This document shows, piece after piece, positions 1 through 3,607 of a stretch of DNA of 6,056 nucleotides. The notes under the pieces were generated by a model. That model worked only from the letters and a program-made list of their open reading frames with translations. It ran no database searches and had not been told where the DNA came from. Source of the stretch: Caldisericota bacterium (GTDB taxonomy: Bacteria > Caldisericota > Caldisericia > B22-G15); contig QMOO01000076.1 of assembly GCA_003648245.1 (NCBI GenBank), positions 1-6,056 on the forward strand, in the 5' to 3' direction. Both the position numbers and the translations under genes were made by a program. Each line of letters begins with the position of its first letter. The first letter of the stretch is position 1.

Positions 1-143
1 ATTGAGTTATGATCAGTTATTATTACAAAATCAACATTAAATCTCTTTGCATAAGAAACGAGAGATTCTGGGGGAAGTTCGCTGTCCCCTGAGAAAGTTG
101 TATGCACATGAACAACACCAGAATAATCGTAAAATTTTTTCAC
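1..143 (-). CDS. PHP-domain metal-dependent phosphoesterase, N-terminal part (cut by the window edge)
   Basis: Only the first 47 codons are visible; the gene continues past the left edge. The translated start carries two classic metal-binding motifs of the PHP (polymerase and histidinol phosphatase) fold: HVHTTFSGD at residues 12-20 and ITDHNS at 42-47. H12, H14, D20, D44 and H45 are the expected ligands of a multi-metal centre that hydrolyses phosphoesters. The family includes histidinol phosphatase, nucleoside 3',5'-bisphosphate phosphatases and many uncharacterised members, so the substrate cannot be named. The start is GTG. It is the only usable start codon between the upstream in-frame TAA and motif 1, apart from the GTG for V13, which would remove H12. 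There is no Shine-Dalgarno sequence, and a TATAAT lies 8 nt upstream, which suggests a leaderless message. The gene follows the feo operon on the same strand but is separated from it by a strong terminator, so it is probably a separate unit. Confidence 0.85.
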   Translation of the reverse strand, partial: MKKFYDYSGVVHVHTTFSGDSELPPESLVSYAKRFNVDFVIITDHNS

Positions 144-157
144 TATTTTTGATTATA
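144..157 (-). promoter_or_regulatory. Candidate -10 element of a leaderless promoter for the PHP gene
   Basis: On the minus strand a perfect TATAAT (152-157) is followed by only 8 nt (CAAAAATA) before the GTG start. Transcription normally begins 5-9 nt after the hexamer, so the mRNA would start at or within about 3 nt of the start codon. The -35 is weak: TTTTCT (175-180) at 17-bp spacing overlaps the T-tract of the upstream terminator. A TTGCAT in the terminator stem is 24 bp away, which is too far. The call rests on the hexamer, its position and the missing Shine-Dalgarno; chance TATAAT is common in AT-rich DNA. Confidence 0.45.
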
Positions 158-176
158 CTACATCTTTCGTTTGCAG

Positions 177-215
177 AAAAAATGCAACTCTGAGTGCCAG
201 GCACCTGGAGTTGCA
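177..215 (-). terminator. Rho-independent terminator of the feo operon
   Basis: On the minus strand, about 50 nt after the feoB stop, there is a long hairpin (183-215). Its perfect 8-bp outer arms, TGCAACTC and GAGTTGCA, enclose a second complementary pair, GTGCC and GGCAC, so nearly the whole 33-nt element is palindromic. It is followed at once by six Ts (177-182). This is the standard intrinsic terminator layout, in the direction of feoB. On the plus strand the hairpin is not followed by a T-run, so it is one-directional. It separates the feo operon from the PHP gene. Confidence 0.85.
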
Positions 216-265
216 AGATTATTAATTTTCTTTTTTAAGATTTTTAGAATATCTACTAACTTTCT

Positions 266-2293
266 TTAAATTAATAATGAACCTATCTGATAGATTAAAA
301 CTGCTACACCCCATCCAACGATTAGACTATAGATGACAGAGAATGCAGTCCATTTCCAACTGTTAGTTTCTCTGAAAATAACACCGATTGAGGCTATACA
401 TGGAATATATAAAAGGCTCATTACCATAAATGAGTATGCTGAAAGTGGAGTGAATATTTTTGAGAGTGCTATAGGGAGATTCTCTTCTCCACCAAAAAGA
501 GTTCCAAAAGTTCCAACAACAACTTCTTTTGCTATTATTCCAAAAAATAGCGCAACCGCTGCCTGCCAGAATGGAAATCCTGCTGGTTTGAGTAAAGGAG
601 CAAAAACTTTTCCTAATCTTCCAATGAGTGTTGCTTCACTTGCATATTCAGCAGACATAGGAATGCTTGCAAGAAGCCATATAACGATAACACCAGCAAA
701 GATTATTGTTCCCGCTTTCTTTAAAAATTCTCTACCTCTCTCCCATGTATGGATTGAGACAACCTTTAAACTAGGGAGTCTATAAGGTGGAAGTTCCATT
801 ACAAGGGGGCTTACTGGTCCTTTAAGTTTCGGTATTGCGGTTCTAAACAATTTTGCAGATAAAATTGCGATTAAAATCCCAAGTGCATAGAGAGAAAAAA
901 CTATAAGTCCTTGATTCTTTTCAAAGAAAATTCCTGTGAAAAGTATGTAAACTGGAAGCCTTGCTGAACATGAAATGAAGGGATTTATCAGTATTGTAAG
1001 AAGTCTATCTCTTTCATCTGAAATGGTTCTTGTTGACATAATTGCTGGAATATTACAACCAAATCCAAGTATCATCGGGATAAAGGATTTTCCCGGAAGA
1101 CCAATTGCATGCATTGCTTTATCCATAATAAAAGCTGCTCTTGCCATATATCCCACATCTTCAAGGAAGGAGAGGAAGAGGAACATAATCATGATGTTTG
1201 GTAGAAATACAAGAACAGCACCTACTCCGCTTATAATTCCATTTCCAACAAGAGAGGCTAACCAATTGGGAGCACCAGTTGATAAAAGCCAGGCAGAGGA
1301 AGATTCAGCAAGCCAACCAAAAAAGGTATCAATGTAGTCTGCAAAGAAGCCTCCAATTGTGAAGGTGAGCTGGAATGTAAGCCACATCATAAACGCAAAA
1401 ATTGGTATCCCAAACCATCTATTTGTTACAACCTTATCTATCTTATCTGAAACAGTGAGTTTTTCCTCTATTGTAGTAAGTTTTTTTACACATTGATGGA
1501 CAATTCCCTCTATGAATCCATATCTTTTTTCTATTATCTCTGTTTCTATATCAAATCCGAATTCCTTTTCAAGTCTTGAAGATTCCTGAAGTGCCGTTTT
1601 AACTACATTTTCATATCCTGCTTTCTTAACCTCTTCAATTATCCCGCTATCTCCTTCAAGTAGTTTCAAACTAAGAAATCTCTTTGGATAGGGGGAGACT
1701 ATGCCATCAAGTTGTTCTTCAATCTTTCTTATAACCTCTTCTATTTCTTTCCCATAGTTAATTTTTACTGAATTCCCTTTTCTATCTTTCGCTTTAACTA
1801 TAGCTTCTTTTAGTTTATCCAATCCTGTCCCCTTTATTCCAGAGGTCATTACAGCTGGAATCCCTAACAACTCTTCAATCCTTTTAGTATCAATTTTAAT
1901 TTTTCTTTGTTCAATAATATCTGCCATATTTAAATCAAGAACGACATTTGCCCCAAGTTCAAGGAGAGATATTAAGAGATAAAGGTTTCTCTCAAGATTT
2001 GTTGAGTCCACAACACAAACTACAACATCTGGCTTTTCCTTTACAATGTAATCTCTTGCAATTCTTTCATCAATGGAGTATGCTGTAAGACTATAAGTTC
2101 CTGGGAGATCTGTTGCGATTATGTTGTATCCATTATATTCAAATTTCCCCTCTTTTTTTTCTACAGTTACACCAGGCCAGTTTCCCACATGAGCATGTCC
2201 CCCTGTAAGGGCATTAAAAATAGTTGATTTCCCAGAATTTGGGTTACCAGCCAATGCAACCCTAATTGTTTTTAATTTTTCAATTGTCTTCAT
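266..2293 (-). CDS. feoB: Ferrous iron transport protein B (FeoB), GTPase-coupled Fe(II) transporter
   Basis: FeoB is the inner-membrane Fe(II) transporter of the Feo system, with a cytosolic G domain fused to a membrane channel. The 675-residue protein has every G motif: G1 GNPNSGKST (16-24), G2 threonine T43 in GVTVE, G3 DLPG (62-65), G4 NMAD (122-125) and G5 SGIKGTG (151-157). The Asn in GNPN is the residue linked to K+-stimulated GTPase activity in this family. A helical GDI-like spacer follows (about 180-275), then the membrane part from about 294 to the end. Both Gate motifs are present with their cysteines: GFGCNIPAI (410-418, C413) and SCSARLPVY (441-449, C442). FLEDVGYMAR (377-386) is also typical. 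The length fits the shorter FeoB proteins that lack the E. coli C-terminal extension. The ATG is preceded by AAGGAGGAG about 7 nt upstream. Its ATGA overlaps the feoA stop, indicating coupling. It is the last gene before the terminator, and I see no damage. Confidence 0.97.
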   Translation of the reverse strand: MKTIEKLKTIRVALAGNPNSGKSTIFNALTGGHAHVGNWPGVTVEKKEGKFEYNGYNIIATDLPGTYSLTAYSIDERIARDYIVKEKPDVVVCVVDSTNLERNLYLLISLLELGANVVLDLNMADIIEQRKIKIDTKRIEELLGIPAVMTSGIKGTGLDKLKEAIVKAKDRKGNSVKINYGKEIEEVIRKIEEQLDGIVSPYPKRFLSLKLLEGDSGIIEEVKKAGYENVVKTALQESSRLEKEFGFDIETEIIEKRYGFIEGIVHQCVKKLTTIEEKLTVSDKIDKVVTNRWFGIPIFAFMMWLTFQLTFTIGGFFADYIDTFFGWLAESSSAWLLSTGAPNWLASLVGNGIISGVGAVLVFLPNIMIMFLFLSFLEDVGYMARAAFIMDKAMHAIGLPGKSFIPMILGFGCNIPAIMSTRTISDERDRLLTILINPFISCSARLPVYILFTGIFFEKNQGLIVFSLYALGILIAILSAKLFRTAIPKLKGPVSPLVMELPPYRLPSLKVVSIHTWERGREFLKKAGTIIFAGVIVIWLLASIPMSAEYASEATLIGRLGKVFAPLLKPAGFPFWQAAVALFFGIIAKEVVVGTFGTLFGGEENLPIALSKIFTPLSAYSFMVMSLLYIPCIASIGVIFRETNSWKWTAFSVIYSLIVGWGVAVLIYQIGSLLI

Positions 2294-2535
2294 GGTATCT
2301 CCTCCTTTGTTTTTAAAGGTTTAACTATGATTTTCATTGCCATACCTCTTCCTATGCCAATCCTTGTAGAATTTATTGCAAGTATTATTGGACCAAATCC
2401 CTGATTTGATACAATGGATAATTTTACCCCTGGATATATTCCCATTTCAGAAAGTCTTCTAATAAAGCCTCTTCCACCTCTTAACTCAGCTACCTCAAAT
2501 TCTTCGCCAGGTCTACCAAATGCTAACGCCATCAT
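2290..2535 (-). CDS. feoA: Stand-alone FeoA-like protein (SH3-like FeoB partner), divergent type
   Basis: This 81-residue protein matches FeoA in length and pattern: a GEEFEVAELRGG opening (10-21), a RRLSEMGIYPGVKLSIV core (26-42) that carries the family's L-x-x-MG-x-x-PG signature, and a last strand MKIIVKPL. FeoA proteins are small cytosolic SH3-like folds that bind FeoB and are needed for Fe(II) uptake. The second half reads GPIILAINSTRIGIGRGMA in place of the canonical APLGDP...GYxLSLR segment, so this is a divergent FeoA. The canonical segment is instead in the fused domain of the upstream gene. The start is the first of two tandem ATGs (MM). The codon overlaps the stop of the repressor gene as ATGA, and the site before it (GTTGAGAAG) is weak, so translation probably depends on coupling. 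At its 3' end the codons for KEEI form the ribosome-binding site of feoB. Confidence 0.88.
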   Translation of the reverse strand: MMALAFGRPGEEFEVAELRGGRGFIRRLSEMGIYPGVKLSIVSNQGFGPIILAINSTRIGIGRGMAMKIIVKPLKTKEEIP

Positions 2536-3245
2536 ATCTTCTCAACCACTATTTTTTCTGCCTCCTCTCTCCTTAGAGAGAGGTGATAGCCAAGTATTAA
2601 AATATCTATTGGATCACCCAATGGTGCAACCTTCTCCACTTTAACAACTGTCCCGGGTACTGCACCCATATCAAGAAGCTTTGTCTTTAAAGCACCAATT
2701 CCACTCTTAATTCTTAAAATCCTTCCCTCTTCTCCAACCTTTAACTCACTTAGATTTCTTTCCATTGTTTTCTTACCTCCTTTTTTACATTCTGTTTCAG
2801 GGAATTTTCCAGTCTTTACAAAATATCTAAAGTGTTCAAGCCATCTTGGTTTATCACTTACAGGACTTTTTTCCACAAACTCAATAAACTTTGTAAGAAG
2901 GTCTATAGTTTGTTTGTTGAGGTCATGTTCCATTTTATGTGCATCCCTTTCTGCTATCTCTCGCTCTATTCCAAGGATTTCATGTAAAAATTTGTATATT
3001 GTTTTATGCCTTTCGTAAACTCTTTTTGCCTCTTTAATTCCCGCCTCGGTTAGAGCCACATAACCATATTTTTCATGGTTTATAAGAGCTCTTTTTGATA
3101 ATTCTTTCAATGCACTTACCACAGATGGGAGCTTTACATGTCTTCTTTTGGCAATATCTTTTATTCTTACAATCCCCTTTTCCTTACTCAATATAAAAAT
3201 CTCAAGTAGATAGTCCTCAAGGCTTTCAGTTAATGAATATTCCAT
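2532..3245 (-). CDS. DtxR/MntR-family metal-dependent repressor with C-terminal FeoA domain
   Basis: This is most likely the Fe(II)-sensing repressor of its own operon. Residues 1-70 form a winged helix of the DtxR/MntR type (SLEDYLLEIFIL opening, IKDIAKRRHVKLPSVVSALKEL recognition region, then the GYVALTEAG wing). Residues about 72-145 form the dimerisation and metal domain. Candidate ligands, aligned by eye, are D11, H80, H103, E106 and H107 (RHKTIYKFL; DAHKMEHDL). H103 stands where DtxR has Cys and MntR has Glu. A lysine-rich linker (154-160) leads to residues 165-237, a canonical FeoA/SH3 domain with LLDMGAVPGTVV and APLGDPIDI...GYHLSLRREEAE. The total of 237 residues is near the 226-230 of three-domain DtxR/IdeR proteins. 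The ATG follows GGGAGG at 5 nt, a site that lies inside the upstream gene, and the two genes overlap by 20 nt. A strong internal ribosome-binding site precedes M161 (see that entry). Mn(II) specificity cannot be excluded. Confidence 0.92.
   Translation of the reverse strand: MEYSLTESLEDYLLEIFILSKEKGIVRIKDIAKRRHVKLPSVVSALKELSKRALINHEKYGYVALTEAGIKEAKRVYERHKTIYKFLHEILGIEREIAERDAHKMEHDLNKQTIDLLTKFIEFVEKSPVSDKPRWLEHFRYFVKTGKFPETECKKGGKKTMERNLSELKVGEEGRILRIKSGIGALKTKLLDMGAVPGTVVKVEKVAPLGDPIDILILGYHLSLRREEAEKIVVEKI
2763..2783 (-). promoter_or_regulatory. Internal ribosome-binding site and ATG at the DtxR/FeoA domain boundary
   Basis: Within the repressor gene the minus strand reads AAAGGAGGT (2775-2783), then 9 nt, then an in-frame ATG (2763-2765, residue M161). 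This is nearly the full anti-Shine-Dalgarno complement, stronger than the site of any other gene in the operon. It translates as the lysine/glycine linker KKGGKKTM, which shows no other reason to be there. Starting here would give a 77-residue free protein (2532-2765) consisting exactly of the canonical FeoA domain, beginning MERNLSELKVGEEG. That is the usual length and start of a stand-alone FeoA. What is seen is the motif and its placement; use in the cell is inferred. Confidence 0.6.
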
Positions 3246-3462
3246 TTTTACCTCCCTTTGTGTTACAAAGTTTTCTTAAAATACAATTTTCACATGAGGA
3301 ATTAAACTTTATTCTGGGGTTCATATATATTAGTTTCCCTTTCAAGCTTAAAAATTTTAGAGCCTTTATAACCTCACCTCTCTTAAAGCCTGTCTTTTTT
3401 ACAATTTCTTTCACGCTGATAACTTTACTTCTCTTCACCACTGCAAGCACTATCTCATACAT
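3226..3462 (-). CDS. FeoC-like small winged-helix protein with CxxCx5C motif
   Basis: This 78-residue protein is the first gene of the feo operon. Residues 1-50 have the periodicity of a winged helix-turn-helix: a first helix (MYEIVLAVVKR), VISVKEIVKKTGFKRGEVIKAL as helix-turn-helix, then LKGKLIYMNPRIKF as the wing. The C-terminal tail carries C57, C60 and C66 (CENCILRKLCN). Position, size, fold and a cysteine-bearing wing or tail match FeoC proteins, some of which bind an oxygen-sensitive Fe-S cluster and affect FeoB stability or feo transcription. Enteric FeoC has four cysteines; only three are seen here, so a cluster would need another ligand or a partner. The ATG follows TGGAGG at 5 nt. 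The 3' end overlaps the repressor gene by 20 nt, and the codons for KGGK carry that gene's ribosome-binding site. The alternative is a small DNA-binding regulator unrelated to FeoC. Confidence 0.75.
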   Translation of the reverse strand: MYEIVLAVVKRSKVISVKEIVKKTGFKRGEVIKALKFLSLKGKLIYMNPRIKFNSSCENCILRKLCNTKGGKNGIFIN

Positions 3463-3474
3463 CCTATCCTCCAG

Positions 3475-3488
3475 TTAGATTAATCTAA
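3475..3488. promoter_or_regulatory. Perfect 14-bp palindrome in the feo leader, possible second repressor site
   Basis: TTAGATTAATCTAA is its own exact reverse complement. It lies between the feo transcription start and the ribosome-binding site of the first gene, directly next to the DtxR-type box. It shares the TTAG/CTAA half-sites with that box but spaces them 6 bp apart rather than 1, so it may hold a second dimer or a different regulator. It could also be a weak hairpin in the leader RNA just before the Shine-Dalgarno at 3468-3472. Confidence 0.5.
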
Positions 3489-3507
3489 TAAAGTTAGTCT
3501 AACCTAA
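3489..3507 (-). promoter_or_regulatory. DtxR/IdeR-type operator over the feo transcription start
   Basis: Read on the minus strand, TTAGGTTAGACTAACTTTA matches the published DtxR/IdeR box consensus (TWAGGTTAGSCTAACCTWA) at about 16 of 19 positions. The first half-site is perfect. Its first base is the last T of the feo -10 hexamer, and it runs over the predicted start point at about 3500. A repressor bound here would block RNA polymerase. Because a DtxR-family gene is encoded by the transcript, iron-responsive autorepression is the simplest reading. Confidence 0.78.
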
Positions 3508-3534
3508 TTATAAATAAGAAATGAATTTTGTCAA
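3507..3534 (-). promoter_or_regulatory. Sigma-70-type promoter of the feo operon
   Basis: On the minus strand TTGACA (3529-3534) and TATAAT (3507-3512) both match the consensus exactly, with a 16-bp AT-rich spacer. The expected start is near 3500, giving a leader of about 37 nt before the first gene's ATG. Such a strong promoter fits a gene set held down by a repressor and switched on when iron runs low. Confidence 0.85.
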
Positions 3535-3538
3535 GAGA

Positions 3539-3572
3539 TTGTCTTATGCGTGTTAGTAATTTATGTTAAAAT
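3539..3572 (+). promoter_or_regulatory. Candidate promoter of xfp
   Basis: On the plus strand TTGTCT (3539-3544) lies 17 bp before TATGTT (3562-3567). Alternatively TAAAAT (3567-3572), preceded by TG one base earlier (3564-3565), makes an extended -10 that needs no good -35. Either would start transcription about 25-35 nt before the xfp ATG. The -35 stands only 4 bp from the -35 of the opposite feo promoter, so the two face away from a shared centre. It is clearly weaker than the feo promoter; which -10 is used cannot be told. Confidence 0.5.
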
Positions 3573-3607
3573 AAAAAGGAAAATAAAGCTTTTATGAGGA
3601 GGAGAAA

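Noticed and set aside
333..785. Plus-strand open frame of 150 codons opposite feoB
   Set aside because: Antisense shadow of feoB's membrane domain, with no recognisable motif or ribosome site; the minus strand has full FeoB signatures here.
975..1337. Plus-strand open frame of 120 codons opposite feoB
   Set aside because: Lies opposite the Gate motifs of FeoB; its composition is what the reverse complement of that region gives.
2414..2644. Plus-strand open frame across the feoA/repressor junction
   Set aside because: Shadow of two well-supported overlapping genes; no ribosome site and a low-complexity Pro/Ser/Leu product.
2532..3245. Repressor-FeoA gene as an annotation artefact or frameshift joining two genes
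   Set aside because: The frame is continuous, and the length and domain order match normal three-domain DtxR/IdeR proteins. The internal start is an addition, not evidence of an error.
3233..3478. Plus-strand open frame opposite the FeoC-like gene
   Set aside because: Its hydrophobic look comes from the complement of lysine-rich codons. The minus-strand gene has a good ribosome site and a cysteine motif, and fits the operon.
3463..3500. Iron- or metal-sensing riboswitch in the feo leader
   Set aside because: The predicted leader is only about 37 nt and holds just a short palindrome, too small for a known riboswitch.
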